DNA from: DTU072 sp050309775 | GTDB lineage: Bacteria; Bacillota; Clostridia; Christensenellales; DTU072 | Assembly (NCBI GenBank): GCA_050309775.1 | Contig: JBNRMV010000010.1 | Span: 124,001 to 188,000, forward strand | Reading direction: 5' to 3' | DNA length: 64,000 nucleotides | Part shown: piece after piece, positions 33,786 to 42,680 of the stretch | How the letters are laid out: each line of letters begins with the position of its first letter | How positions within the stretch are numbered: the stretch's first letter is position 1 | Program-made: the position numbers and the translations under genes | Notes under the pieces: model-generated | Seen by the model: only the letters and a program-made list of their open reading frames with translations | Database searches by the model: none | What the model was told of the DNA's origin: nothing

Positions 33786-34390
33786 CGCTGGGAATAAGCG
33801 AAAATGTCACACAAAACGAGCTTTTTGAGGCTTATAGAGAACTGCGTGACAAATACAGCAAGCTGCGCTTTGAGCCGGGTGAGGTAGGCGCCGAGGCTTG
33901 CATAAAACTTGAAGAAATAGAGGCGGCATATTCCGAAGCTACCGACATTTTGCGTTCACGCTTTGAAATCTCCAGTTATGGCGACGACCTGTCGAGAGTT
34001 GAGGACGCCATAAAAAATAACAATCTTGAACAAGCACAAAAGTATTTGGATACCGAAACAAACCGTACGGCAAAGTGGCATTATTTGCAATCGGTGGTAT
34101 TTTTCCGCAGGGGATGGAATGCAGACGCTTACAAACAGCTTGAATTTGCTTGCTCTATGGAGCCCGACAACACGAAGTACGCCGAAGCAAAAGAAGCGCT
34201 TTTCAATAGAATGTCCGAGGGACGGCAAAATTCTTACAATTACACCGATGCAGACCAGCGCTCTTACCGCACAGTGCCGCCGCAAGGAGGCGGAGCAAGG
34301 GGCTGCACGGCTTGCGATTGTTGTTCCAGTCTGATTTGCGCCGACTGCTGCTGCGAATGCGCAGGGGGCGACCTGATATCCTGTTGCTAA
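33764..34390 (+). CDS. J-domain-like protein with a cysteine-rich tail
   Basis: The 208-residue protein starts MSKNPFMTLGISENVTQNEL and continues into a helical hairpin like a DnaJ J-domain, but the HPD tripeptide that stimulates DnaK is absent (the matching loop reads RDKYSKLRF). A TPR-like region follows (about 75-150: NNLEQAQKYLDTE, WHYLQSVVFFRRGWNADAYK). The last 29 residues hold 11 cysteines in CC, CxC and CCC groups, suggesting metal or zinc binding. It overlaps DUF5685 by 22 nt and the next membrane-protein gene follows after 6 nt. The pairing with DUF5685 recurs in Clostridia to my knowledge; the function is unknown. Confidence 0.72.
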   Translation: MSKNPFMTLGISENVTQNELFEAYRELRDKYSKLRFEPGEVGAEACIKLEEIEAAYSEATDILRSRFEISSYGDDLSRVEDAIKNNNLEQAQKYLDTETNRTAKWHYLQSVVFFRRGWNADAYKQLEFACSMEPDNTKYAEAKEALFNRMSEGRQNSYNYTDADQRSYRTVPPQGGGARGCTACDCCSSLICADCCCECAGGDLISCC

Positions 34391-34396
34391 ACAAAA

Positions 34397-34930
34397 ATGA
34401 AAGACCGTTCAAAAAGAATTGCGCTTGCCGGTATCGGCGCAGCAATATCGTTGCTGTTCGTAGTGCTGGGACATTATATTGAAGTCATTACATTGTCGCT
34501 CAATGCGCTTGCTGCCGGCGGCATGATGTTGCCGCTTTCCCAAAAATATTACAGAGAAGCAATTTTAGCCTTTGTCGCAGTATCGGGATTGTCATTCTTA
34601 ATAGTAAATATCGGTGCGCTGCCGTTTATACTTGTGGGGGGCAGTTACACAGTATTCACAATCTTTTGGGAAAACAAAGGCTGGAAATATCTTTACGGCT
34701 TGCCCATAAAGCTGGCTTATTCAATGTTGGTTTTTTTCATATTGTACAAAGTCACCGCTGTTATTGTCGTGGACTATGGCAGAATCGTTGTCTTTGATAG
34801 ATTCAACGCTGCGCAACTTTACATAATTTTCAACACTGCATTTTCGCTGGTGTTTTTGGCTTACGACAGAGTTTTGATTTATATCTATAAATATCTCTCC
34901 GAAAAAGTCATAAGCAAAATAATAAAATAA
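34397..34930 (+). CDS. Hypothetical polytopic membrane protein
   Basis: The 177-residue protein has a basic start (MKDRSKRIA) and five or six hydrophobic segments with few charged residues, laid out somewhat like the S-components of ECF vitamin transporters (an early AGIGAAISLLFVV helix and a gate-like loop), but without a motif that would name a substrate. It follows the J-domain gene by 6 nt with no clear ribosome site beyond the upstream coding end, so coupling is likely. It completes a DUF5685/J-domain/membrane trio. Confidence 0.6.
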   Translation: MKDRSKRIALAGIGAAISLLFVVLGHYIEVITLSLNALAAGGMMLPLSQKYYREAILAFVAVSGLSFLIVNIGALPFILVGGSYTVFTIFWENKGWKYLYGLPIKLAYSMLVFFILYKVTAVIVVDYGRIVVFDRFNAAQLYIIFNTAFSLVFLAYDRVLIYIYKYLSEKVISKIIK

Positions 34931-34988
34931 TTATTTCCGCCGACTTGTCCTTATTGTCATTGATATATAAATAAGAGAGCAAAGCCTT

Positions 34989-35001
34989 CGTCAATTTGAC
35001 G
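34989..35001. promoter_or_regulatory. Short palindrome upstream of rpiB
   Basis: CGTCAA-T-TTGACG, a perfect 13-bp inverted repeat about 120 bp before rpiB. It may be an operator or chance. A TATAAT (35092-35097) nearer the gene lacks a good -35. Confidence 0.25.
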
Positions 35002-35123
35002 GAATAGGTAATATGTGGAATTAACAGTGAAATTTTAGTAAATATGTTTTCATATGAGGTCTTTATTTGTTCTTTTATTTAATTAGCATGATATAATGTC
35101 AAAAAGATATACGGGAGGGTTCT

Positions 35124-35567
35124 ATGGTTATAGGAATAGGCTCCGACCATGGCGGCTTTGTTTTGAAGCCGGCGGTTATAAAGGCAATAAAAGAGCTGGG
35201 TTTCGATTATATTGATTTTGGCACCTACAATGAAGAGTCGTGCGATTATCCCGATTACGCCATAAAGGTTGCTTATGCCGTGAAGAACGGCGAAGTCAAC
35301 AGAGGTATTTTGCTTTGCGGCACAGGCATAGGCATTTGCATTGCCGCCAACAAAGTCAAGGGTATTCGCTGCGGTCATGTCACTGATGTATTTTCTGCAA
35401 AGGCGACGGCAGAACACAATGACGCCAACATTATATCTATGGGCGGCAGAATTACTTCTCCCGAACTTGCCGAACAAATAACAAAGGCATATCTTACCAC
35501 GCAGTTCGCAGGGGGCAGACACCAAAGGCGAATTGATAAAATAACCGAAATAGAAAACAATAACTGA
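35124..35567 (+). CDS. rpiB: Ribose-5-phosphate isomerase B
   Basis: Interconverts ribose 5-phosphate and ribulose 5-phosphate in the pentose phosphate pathway. The 147-residue protein of the RpiB/LacAB family has GSDHGGFVLK at the N-terminus, DYPDYA, the catalytic Cys in LCGTGIGICIAANK, HNDANIISMGGR and a C-terminal GGRHQRRIDKI. Length is normal. GGGAGGG precedes the ATG. It is followed 10 nt later by upp. The rpiB...upp...ATP synthase order is known from Bacillus subtilis, where the ATPase is F-type. Confidence 0.95.
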   Translation: MVIGIGSDHGGFVLKPAVIKAIKELGFDYIDFGTYNEESCDYPDYAIKVAYAVKNGEVNRGILLCGTGIGICIAANKVKGIRCGHVTDVFSAKATAEHNDANIISMGGRITSPELAEQITKAYLTTQFAGGRHQRRIDKITEIENNN

Positions 35568-35577
35568 GGAGAAAACT

Positions 35578-36204
35578 ATGAAAATAAACATTATTTCCCA
35601 CCCGCTCATCACACACAAAGTCACCATGATGCGTGACAAAAACACCAACCCGAAGGATTTCAGGGAGCTGTTGAAAGAAATTTCTCTTTTAATGGCATAT
35701 GAGGTGACAAGGACTTTGCCCCTTGCCGACACCGAAATTGAAACTCCGCTGAAGAAAATAACCGCAAAGGTCATCGGTGGCAGAAGCATAGGCGTTGTGC
35801 CAATCTTGAGAGCAGGATTGGGAATGGTGGACGGCATACTTGAACTTGTGCCGACGGCGAAGATAGGACATATAGGTTGCTACCGCGACCCCCAAACGCT
35901 GCAGCCGGTTGAGTATTATTGCAAATTGCCCATTGATGTCGAACAAAGAACCGTCATTTTAGTTGACCCCATGTTGGCGACAGGCGGCAGCGCAGCCATG
36001 GCAATTGACTTCATAAAACAAAGAGGCGTGACTGATATTAAGTTTATGTGTCTTATTGCCGCTCCTGAGGGCGTAAAGGTAATAAACGACAAACACCCCG
36101 ATGTAGAAATATATACTGCGGCGCTGGACGACTGCTTGAACGACCACGCATATATCGTCCCGGGATTGGGCGATGCCGGCGACCGTTTGTTTGGTACGAA
36201 ATAA
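35578..36204 (+). CDS. upp: Uracil phosphoribosyltransferase
   Basis: Salvages uracil with PRPP to make UMP. The 208-residue protein has HPLITHKVTMMRD at the N-terminus, the phosphate-stacking PILRAGLGMVDG, the PRPP loop VDPMLATGGSA and the uracil-binding end YIVPGLGDAGDR. GAGGAGAAA precedes the ATG. It sits between rpiB and the V-ATPase operon with 17 nt to ntpF and no terminator, so all are probably one transcript. Confidence 0.96.
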   Translation: MKINIISHPLITHKVTMMRDKNTNPKDFRELLKEISLLMAYEVTRTLPLADTEIETPLKKITAKVIGGRSIGVVPILRAGLGMVDGILELVPTAKIGHIGCYRDPQTLQPVEYYCKLPIDVEQRTVILVDPMLATGGSAAMAIDFIKQRGVTDIKFMCLIAAPEGVKVINDKHPDVEIYTAALDDCLNDHAYIVPGLGDAGDRLFGTK

Positions 36205-36221
36205 AAATACCCGAGGTAAAA

Positions 36222-36542
36222 ATGCTTAACAATATAATAGAGAGTATCATAGACGCTGAGCGCGCGGCAGAAAAGACCATTCAGGAGGCTTTGGAAGAAG
36301 CCAAGACCATGAATGCCAATGCCGTTGTCGAAGCCGAAAAAATAAGAACCGAGACCATTCAGAAAGTCAAGGAAGAAAGGCGCATGGTGGTTATGACGGC
36401 TGAGAAAGAGGCGGAGGACAGCTACAACGAAATAATAGCTCTGGGCAAAAAGCATGCCGAAAAAATTCTGAACGAAACAAACACCGCAGAAGTGGCGAAA
36501 AACATAAAAGAAAAGGTACTGAACAAGTATGGCAATTGTTGA
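36222..36542 (+). CDS. ntpF: V-type ATPase peripheral-stalk subunit (H/G-like, NtpF)
   Basis: Forms, with subunit E, the stator stalk of the V-type ATPase. The 106-residue protein is almost wholly a charged coiled coil (EAKTMNANAVVEAEKIR onward), with no other domain. It is the first gene of the V-ATPase operon, preceded by CCGAGGTAAAA, and overlaps the subunit I gene by 14 nt. Identity rests on position and coiled-coil character more than on conserved residues. Confidence 0.85.
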   Translation: MLNNIIESIIDAERAAEKTIQEALEEAKTMNANAVVEAEKIRTETIQKVKEERRMVVMTAEKEAEDSYNEIIALGKKHAEKILNETNTAEVAKNIKEKVLNKYGNC

Positions 36543-38484
36543 AATGAGCAAAATGAGCCTTGTCGCGCACAACAATGAACGCGGCAAGCTGCTCAAAGCA
36601 CTGATTAAAACAGGCTGCGTGGAAACCGTAAAAACTCAGGAGTTGAGCAATACGGTTTACAGGAACGAGACGGCACGCAGGGAAGAGACGGAATCAAAAC
36701 TGCTGAAAATCAGTTTTGCTTTGTCATTCCTAAAAGAAATGGTACATGAAGCCAAGCGTTCCGACAAAAAGGTATCCATAAACTTAAAAAAAGAAAATGA
36801 ACTCATAAGTCTTGAAACATACGAGGAGACGGCAAAAGAAGAGTATGAACTGCTGAACACCATAAGCGAACTGGAAAGAATAAACTCCGCTTTGGTGGAC
36901 CTTAAGAGTCGCCGTCAACGAATTTTTGCTCAGCAAGAGCAACTGCGCCCTTATGAGCCGTTGGAATTGAAGTTTTCCGACATAAAAGACACCGCCAATA
37001 CGGTTATGCTGGTGGGAACGCTGCCTACAGAAAAGGCCGCGCACTTTGCCGCCGAATACGAAGAAAGCGCAGTCATAAAATTGTATGACGCGCAGAAATT
37101 CAGCGTTGCCGTCATTATTTGCCACAAAGAGCAGGCGGATGCAGTCAGGTCCGCGCTTACGACGATGGACTTTGCCAAATGCGCCTTTGATTATGACATG
37201 ACCGCAGCGCAAAAACTTGCCGAACTGGACGCGCAGCTATCTGACACCGATAAAGAAAGGGCGGCTTTAGTAGACGATGCGCTCAACACCTTGAAATATG
37301 TCAAGGAATTCAAGATACTTTATGATTTTTATTATTTGGAATTGAAAAAGATTGATGTCATCAGCCAATGCTCAAGCTCCCAAAAGGCTTTTGTGCTGGA
37401 AGCATGGGTTCCCAAACAAAAGGAAGCCGAAATAGCCGCATTGATTGCCGAAAAATCCGAATTTGCCGAGACGGTATTCAGAGCGCCGCATGAGGACGAA
37501 GTTCCGCCGACATTGACAAGGAACGGCGCCTTTGCCGACACCGCAGTGGGAATAACAAATATGTTTGGTACTCCCAGCTACAAAGAAATTGACCCGAATT
37601 TCTTTGTATCGATTTTCTTTTTCATAATATTCGGCTTTATGTTTTCTGACGCCGGATATGGCATAGTGTTGGCAGTCAGCTGTTTTGCTTATTACTTTAT
37701 CAAAAAACCCGTCAAGAAATCAGGCAGAATGATGCTTCTTTTCGGACTGGGCGGAGTATCGACGGTAATCTGGGGCGCAATCTTTGGCGGATGGTTCGGA
37801 ATGACTTTCCCGAAAGAGCCGCTTATAAACCCTCTTGATTCGACAGGTTCGCTGATTATGTTCGGTATGGCGCTGGGAATAGGCGCGTTGCACATGGCAA
37901 CGGGCTTTGTACTAAACGGCATAAACAAAATCCGCTCAAAGCAGGTGCTGGAGGGAATTTTCGGACAGTTCAGCTGGGTAATAATATTCCTTGGGCTAGG
38001 CATTCTTGGCGCCGGATTGTTGTTCAGCAAAAAAATACTCAATAACATAGGTCTATATACGGCTCTTATCGGAGCGGCAATGCTGCTCATAAGCGGAGCT
38101 TTGGGCAAAAAGAATCCGATAAAAATGGTCGGCGGAGCGTTGGGACAAGCCTATGGCTCAATAAATGTCGTCAGTGACCTTTTGTCATATTCAAGGCTGT
38201 TCGGCTTGGGATTGACTACGGGTGTTATCGGCTTTGTTGTCAATCAGTTTGCTGCGGTTATTGTCAGCTTTTTCCCGGCATCGGTGTCGTTCTTGGGTTG
38301 GATACTGGCGGTACCCGTCCTTTTGTTCGGTCATTTGTTTAACTTTGGCATAAACTTGCTGGGTGTGTATGTTCACAACAGCAGGCTGCAATATATAGAA
38401 TTCTTTGGTCGTTTTTACGAGGGCGCAGGACATATGTTTATGCCCCTTGGCTCACAAACAAAATATACTTATCTAAACAATTAA
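36529..38484 (+). CDS. ntpI: V-type ATPase subunit I (a-like)
   Basis: Membrane stator subunit that supplies the half-channels beside the rotor ring. The 651-residue protein has a soluble N-terminal half (about 1-345) with long coiled-coil arms, then about seven membrane helices beginning near FFIIFGFMFSDAGYG. The conserved segment GSINVVSDLLSYSRLFGLGLT near residue 545, with its buried Arg, is the part that interacts with the rotor carboxylates. It overlaps ntpF by 14 nt and ntpK follows after 18 nt. Confidence 0.93.
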   Translation: MAIVEMSKMSLVAHNNERGKLLKALIKTGCVETVKTQELSNTVYRNETARREETESKLLKISFALSFLKEMVHEAKRSDKKVSINLKKENELISLETYEETAKEEYELLNTISELERINSALVDLKSRRQRIFAQQEQLRPYEPLELKFSDIKDTANTVMLVGTLPTEKAAHFAAEYEESAVIKLYDAQKFSVAVIICHKEQADAVRSALTTMDFAKCAFDYDMTAAQKLAELDAQLSDTDKERAALVDDALNTLKYVKEFKILYDFYYLELKKIDVISQCSSSQKAFVLEAWVPKQKEAEIAALIAEKSEFAETVFRAPHEDEVPPTLTRNGAFADTAVGITNMFGTPSYKEIDPNFFVSIFFFIIFGFMFSDAGYGIVLAVSCFAYYFIKKPVKKSGRMMLLFGLGGVSTVIWGAIFGGWFGMTFPKEPLINPLDSTGSLIMFGMALGIGALHMATGFVLNGINKIRSKQVLEGIFGQFSWVIIFLGLGILGAGLLFSKKILNNIGLYTALIGAAMLLISGALGKKNPIKMVGGALGQAYGSINVVSDLLSYSRLFGLGLTTGVIGFVVNQFAAVIVSFFPASVSFLGWILAVPVLLFGHLFNFGINLLGVYVHNSRLQYIEFFGRFYEGAGHMFMPLGSQTKYTYLNN

Positions 38485-38502
38485 TCAGGAGGACAAATAT
38501 TT

Positions 38503-38991
38503 ATGATTACCACAGGTGCATTTTTAGCTTTACTTGGCGCAGCCATTGCTGTTTTTGCTTCGGGCATAGGCTCGGCTAAGGGCGTTGGCATTGCCGGACA
38601 GGCGGCTTCAGGCGTTGTTGCCGAAGACCCCGACAAGTTCGTCAAATGTCTTATAATTCAGCTCTTGCCGGCTACGCAGGGCATCTATGGCTTTATTATT
38701 ACATTCTTGGTCATTTTGAACGCCAATGTACTGGGCGGACCTATTGCGCCTTATACAATTTCCCAAGGTCTGTTCATTTTGGCAGGTTGCTTGCCTGTCG
38801 GCATAGGCGGACTATTTTCTGCTATGTACCAGGGAAAGGTCGGCGTGTCAGCCATCGGACTTATTGCAAAAAGACCCGAAGAAAGCACAAAGGGTATGCT
38901 TATGGTAGCCATGGTGGAGACATACGCTTTGTTGGGCTTCCTTGTGTCTTTCCTTGTGGTATTCTTGGGCGGCCGGACATTTATTGTATAA
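38503..38991 (+). CDS. ntpK: V-type ATPase rotor subunit K (c), Na+-type
   Basis: Proteolipid of the membrane ring, 162 residues with four helices in two hairpins. The ion carboxylate is Glu139 (VAMVETYALLG). The residues that bind Na+ in the Enterococcus hirae ring (Leu61, Thr64, Gln65, Gln110, Glu139) align with Leu55, Thr58, Gln59 (QLLPATQGIYGF), Gln110 (AMYQGKVG) and Glu139. The first hairpin has Gln rather than Glu, as in E. hirae. The ring is therefore predicted to carry Na+. AGGAGGACAA precedes the ATG. Confidence 0.95.
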   Translation: MITTGAFLALLGAAIAVFASGIGSAKGVGIAGQAASGVVAEDPDKFVKCLIIQLLPATQGIYGFIITFLVILNANVLGGPIAPYTISQGLFILAGCLPVGIGGLFSAMYQGKVGVSAIGLIAKRPEESTKGMLMVAMVETYALLGFLVSFLVVFLGGRTFIV

Positions 38992-39001
38992 GCAGGTAAA
39001 A

Positions 39002-39580
39002 ATGAAAGGTAAAGAAGCGATTATTGACAGAATAATCAAAGATGCGCAAAAGATAGCCAATTCCACGCTGGAAGAGGGCGGACAAAATGCACAGCAAATC
39101 ATTGCAGATGCCGAAAACGACGCCAAGATTTACCGCGCAAAAAATCATCAGGAATCGACAAGGGAGCGTGAGGACATTCTTCGCAGGCGAATAACCGTAG
39201 CAAATCTTGAAGTGAAGAAGCTGCTGCTTGCCGCAAAACAGCAAGTTATAGGCAAGGCATTTGAAGAAAGCATCACGGCTTTGCGTTCAGATGAAGAGGG
39301 CTACAAGAAGTTGCTTGAATGCATGCTTTCCCATGCCGAGGACGGAGATGTTTTGACGGTCTCAAAACTTGACAAGAACATTCTGACTAAGGAATTTGTT
39401 GACAAGGTGGCAAAGAAGAAGGGCATTGCTTTGAAAATAAACAAGCAGTACGGCGATTTTTGCGGCGGCATATTGCTTTCGGGCAAGAATGCCGACAAAA
39501 ATCTGACGCTTGAAGTCGAGCTTGCTTCATTGCGGGACGAAATAGAGCCCGAGATTGCGGCAATGCTGTTTGGAGATTAA
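39002..39580 (+). CDS. ntpE: V-type ATPase subunit E
   Basis: Peripheral-stalk subunit that links the stator to the catalytic head. The ATG at 39002 is chosen because CAGGT lies before it and the protein starts MKGKEAIIDRIIKDAQKIA. The 192 residues have an N-terminal coiled coil (about 1-90) and a globular C-terminal domain with GDFCGGILLSGKNADKN, typical of the E family's conserved tail. It follows ntpK by 10 nt and precedes ntpC by 5 nt. Confidence 0.9.
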   Translation: MKGKEAIIDRIIKDAQKIANSTLEEGGQNAQQIIADAENDAKIYRAKNHQESTREREDILRRRITVANLEVKKLLLAAKQQVIGKAFEESITALRSDEEGYKKLLECMLSHAEDGDVLTVSKLDKNILTKEFVDKVAKKKGIALKINKQYGDFCGGILLSGKNADKNLTLEVELASLRDEIEPEIAAMLFGD

Positions 39581-39585
39581 AAGCA

Positions 39586-40566
39586 ATGAAAGAAGGCTTG
39601 ATATTTGCCAATACAAGAGCCAAGGCAAAAGAACTCAATTTGTTCTCCGAAGAAAGACTGCTGCGCATGATGGAATGCGCAGAATTGAGAGATGCCGTTC
39701 GGATTTTGTATGAAGCCAACTATGGCGGCGGACTTATCGTCGATGACGAAAAGGATTTTGAAAAAGTGCTGCTTGAAGAGCAAAGACTGGTGACGGACTT
39801 TGTCAAAGAGGTGGCGCCCGAGAATATCGGGTTTGAATGTTTCTTTTTGCGCAACGACTATCACAACATAAAGACGCTGCTCAAAGCCAAGTATGGCGGC
39901 ATAACCGATATTTCGCAGATGATAATGCCTGACGGCATTTATAGCCTTGACACGCTCAAAACAAGAGTTGACAGCGGCAAGCTGGACTTTACTCCCTATC
40001 TGGCAGAGGCATTTGAAACCATAGAAAAAAGGTTTGAGGTCGGAGAGGGCGGTCCGAGAATTATTGACACACTCATAGACAAAGCAATGTTCCAGGACAT
40101 TGTTGACAGGCTGAAAAAAGACTGTGACGAATATGTGCGACAATATTTTATTACGCTCATAGACACGACGAATATTTTGAGTTTGTTGAGAGTGTTTGAC
40201 ATAAACGGACAAATGAGCTTTTTTGCCGGATACTTTATTGAGGGCGGAAGTCTGGACATATCATTCTTCACGGAGTGCGCTTCGGACCCGTACAACAAAC
40301 TGCCGGCGGCTCTGCGTTGGACGCAGTATCAAGAAATTGCCGCAAAGATAGAGCAAGGGCTGCCAGTGTATGAGACAGCGCAGGACAATTTATTGTTGAA
40401 AATATTTTCGGCTAACAAGAACGATATGTTTTCGGTTGCGCCAATAATAGGCTATTATCTGGCAAAGCAAAACGAAATAAAAGTAATAAGGGTAGTGCTT
40501 GTTTGCATAAAAAACAAGGTGCCGAAAGAAGAAATGAAAAAGAGAGTGAGGACGCTTTATGCCTGA
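39586..40566 (+). CDS. ntpC: V-type ATPase subunit C (d)
   Basis: A funnel-shaped subunit that couples the central stalk to the rotor ring. The 326-residue all-helical protein shows the family's repeated helical pattern, with NDYHNIKTLLKAKY near residue 90, an ITLIDTTNILSLLRV helix and a C-terminal FSVAPIIGYYLAKQNEIK containing the conserved Tyr-Asn-Glu segment. It overlaps ntpG by 8 nt. Confidence 0.9.
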   Translation: MKEGLIFANTRAKAKELNLFSEERLLRMMECAELRDAVRILYEANYGGGLIVDDEKDFEKVLLEEQRLVTDFVKEVAPENIGFECFFLRNDYHNIKTLLKAKYGGITDISQMIMPDGIYSLDTLKTRVDSGKLDFTPYLAEAFETIEKRFEVGEGGPRIIDTLIDKAMFQDIVDRLKKDCDEYVRQYFITLIDTTNILSLLRVFDINGQMSFFAGYFIEGGSLDISFFTECASDPYNKLPAALRWTQYQEIAAKIEQGLPVYETAQDNLLLKIFSANKNDMFSVAPIIGYYLAKQNEIKVIRVVLVCIKNKVPKEEMKKRVRTLYA

Positions 40567-40882
40567 GATTAACAAGATTGCCGTAATAGGCGATAAGGAC
40601 AGCATACTGGCGTTCAAGGCTATTGGCGTCGATGTGTTCTCCGCGCGAAACAGCTTTGAGGCGCAGGATACGCTGAAGATGCTGGCAAGGGAATACGCTG
40701 TCATATTCATAACTGAAGATTTGGCTGCGGAAATACCCGAAATCCTAAAGAGATACAAAACCCGTCCTTTCCCGGCAGTCATTCCCATACCGTCAGCTCA
40801 GGGCAGCACAGGCTTTGGAATGAAAGGTTTGTCAAAAGATGTCGAGAAGGCGATAGGCGCGGATATATTGTTTAATTCCTAA
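40559..40882 (+). CDS. ntpG: V-type ATPase subunit F (NtpG)
   Basis: Central-stalk subunit that works with D inside the catalytic head. The 107-residue Rossmann-like protein has IAVIGDKDSILAFKAIGVD at the N-terminus, IFITEDLAAEIPE in the middle and the family's PAVIPIPSAQGSTGFG near residue 79. Its start overlaps ntpC by 8 nt and ntpA follows after 34 nt with AAGGAGAAAAAAG. Confidence 0.92.
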   Translation: MPEINKIAVIGDKDSILAFKAIGVDVFSARNSFEAQDTLKMLAREYAVIFITEDLAAEIPEILKRYKTRPFPAVIPIPSAQGSTGFGMKGLSKDVEKAIGADILFNS

Positions 40883-40916
40883 AAAAGCTACGAAAGGACT
40901 ATCAAGGAGAAAAAAG

Positions 40917-42671
40917 ATGAATGCAACTGGAAAAATAATCAAGGTAAGCGGACCGCTGATAGTAGCGGGAGGCATGGCTGATTGCAAGATGTACGATGTC
41001 GTAAGAGTCGGCGCATCAAGGCTTATCGGTGAAATAATAGAACTTCGCGGCGACAAGGCGTCTATACAGGTTTATGAAGAAACCGGCGGAATAGGACCCG
41101 GCGATGATGTAATAACAACGGAAATGCCGCTTTCGGTAGAACTGGCTCCCGGCTTGATAGAAAGCATTTTTGACGGCATACAAAGACCGCTGAATGTGCT
41201 TCGTCAGATGTCGGGCGATAGAATAGCCAGAGGCGTTGAAGCCAGCGCGCTTGACCACAACAAAAAATGGCAGTTCAACGCCACGGCAAAAGTCGGTGAC
41301 ATCGTAACCACGGGCGATGAACTGGGCTATGTTCAGGAGAACGAAATTATTAGGCATAAGATTATGGTACCGTTTGGCACAAAAGGCGAAATAGTTGCCA
41401 TAACCTCAGGCGAGTTCACCATTGACGAAACCATAGCCACAATAGCCGACGGAAAAGAAAAGAAAGCTCTTACGATGCTGCAAAAATGGCCGGTCCGCAA
41501 AGGCAGACCATATGCCGCAAAGCTGCCTCCCGAAATTCCCATGGTTACGGGACAGAGAGTTATTGATACATTCTTCCCGATAGCAAGAGGCGGCGTTGCA
41601 GCCGTTCCCGGACCTTTCGGCTCAGGTAAAACCGTTGTACAACACCAGTTGGCAAAATGGGCGGACGCAGATATAATAGTGTATGTCGGTTGCGGCGAAA
41701 GAGGCAACGAGATGACCGATGTGCTTAACGAATTCCCGGAACTGCATGACCCCAAGACAGGTCAACCGTTAATGAAAAGAACTGTGCTTATTGCAAACAC
41801 TTCCGATATGCCGGTGGCGGCAAGAGAAGCAAGCATATATACAGGCATCACAATAGCCGAGTATTTCAGAGATATGGGATACAATGTGGCGATTATGGCG
41901 GACTCAACTTCACGCTGGGCAGAAGCGCTGCGCGAAATGAGCGGCAGACTTGAAGAAATGCCCGGTGAAGAAGGCTATCCGGCTTATTTGAGTTCCAGAC
42001 TTGCGGAATTCTATGAAAGAGCAGGCATAGTAAATGTGCTTGGCAGCAAAGAAAATCAAGGCTCCATTACGGCAATCGGCGCTGTTTCCCCTCCCGGAGG
42101 CGACCTTTCCGAACCTGTTTCGCAAGGTACGCTCAGAATAGTCAAGGTGTTCTGGGGCTTGTCGGCGCAGCTTGCTTATAGAAGGCATTTCCCGGCGGTG
42201 GACTGGCTGCAAAGCTATTCACTTTATGCAGACAAACTGTCGAACTGGTACAAGGAGAATCTTGGCGGCGAATGGAATGCCCTAAGACAAAAGGCCATGG
42301 CTATACTTCAGGAAGAAGCCATGCTGGACGAAATAGTCAGGCTGGTGGGCATGGACGCCCTTAGTCCAAAGGACAGGCTTACCATGGAGACCGCAAAGGC
42401 AATCCGCGAGGACTATCTGCACCAAAACGCTTTCCACGAAACCGACACTTATGCATCCCTAAACAAGCAGTTGAGAATGCTGAAGTTGATTATTCTACAA
42501 TACAAGCTATCAAATGAGGCCATGCAAAAGAGGGTGGATATCGAGGACTTGTTGGATTTGAAAGTAAAAGAAAGTATAGGCAGAAGCAAGTATATCGAAG
42601 AAGCCGATTTGGCAGCTTTTGATAATCTGGAAAAAGCGTTGAAAGACGAAATCGCCGCTTTGATAGGCTAG
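40917..42671 (+). CDS. ntpA: V-type ATPase catalytic subunit A
   Basis: Catalytic subunit that hydrolyses or makes ATP. The 584-residue protein has an N-terminal beta barrel, the A-specific non-homologous insertion (about residues 110-200), the Walker A loop GPFGSGKT at 232-239, MADSTSRWAEALREMSGRL around 322 and the PAYLSSRLAEFYERAG region. These and its length (A is near 590, B near 460) separate it from the regulatory B. A 9-nt gap leads to ntpB. Confidence 0.97.
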   Translation: MNATGKIIKVSGPLIVAGGMADCKMYDVVRVGASRLIGEIIELRGDKASIQVYEETGGIGPGDDVITTEMPLSVELAPGLIESIFDGIQRPLNVLRQMSGDRIARGVEASALDHNKKWQFNATAKVGDIVTTGDELGYVQENEIIRHKIMVPFGTKGEIVAITSGEFTIDETIATIADGKEKKALTMLQKWPVRKGRPYAAKLPPEIPMVTGQRVIDTFFPIARGGVAAVPGPFGSGKTVVQHQLAKWADADIIVYVGCGERGNEMTDVLNEFPELHDPKTGQPLMKRTVLIANTSDMPVAAREASIYTGITIAEYFRDMGYNVAIMADSTSRWAEALREMSGRLEEMPGEEGYPAYLSSRLAEFYERAGIVNVLGSKENQGSITAIGAVSPPGGDLSEPVSQGTLRIVKVFWGLSAQLAYRRHFPAVDWLQSYSLYADKLSNWYKENLGGEWNALRQKAMAILQEEAMLDEIVRLVGMDALSPKDRLTMETAKAIREDYLHQNAFHETDTYASLNKQLRMLKLIILQYKLSNEAMQKRVDIEDLLDLKVKESIGRSKYIEEADLAAFDNLEKALKDEIAALIG

Positions 42672-42680
42672 GGAGGACGC

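Noticed and set aside
35124..36204. glyA or other Bacillus linkage genes between rpiB and upp
   Set aside because: The genes are only 10 nt apart; the intervening genes are absent here.
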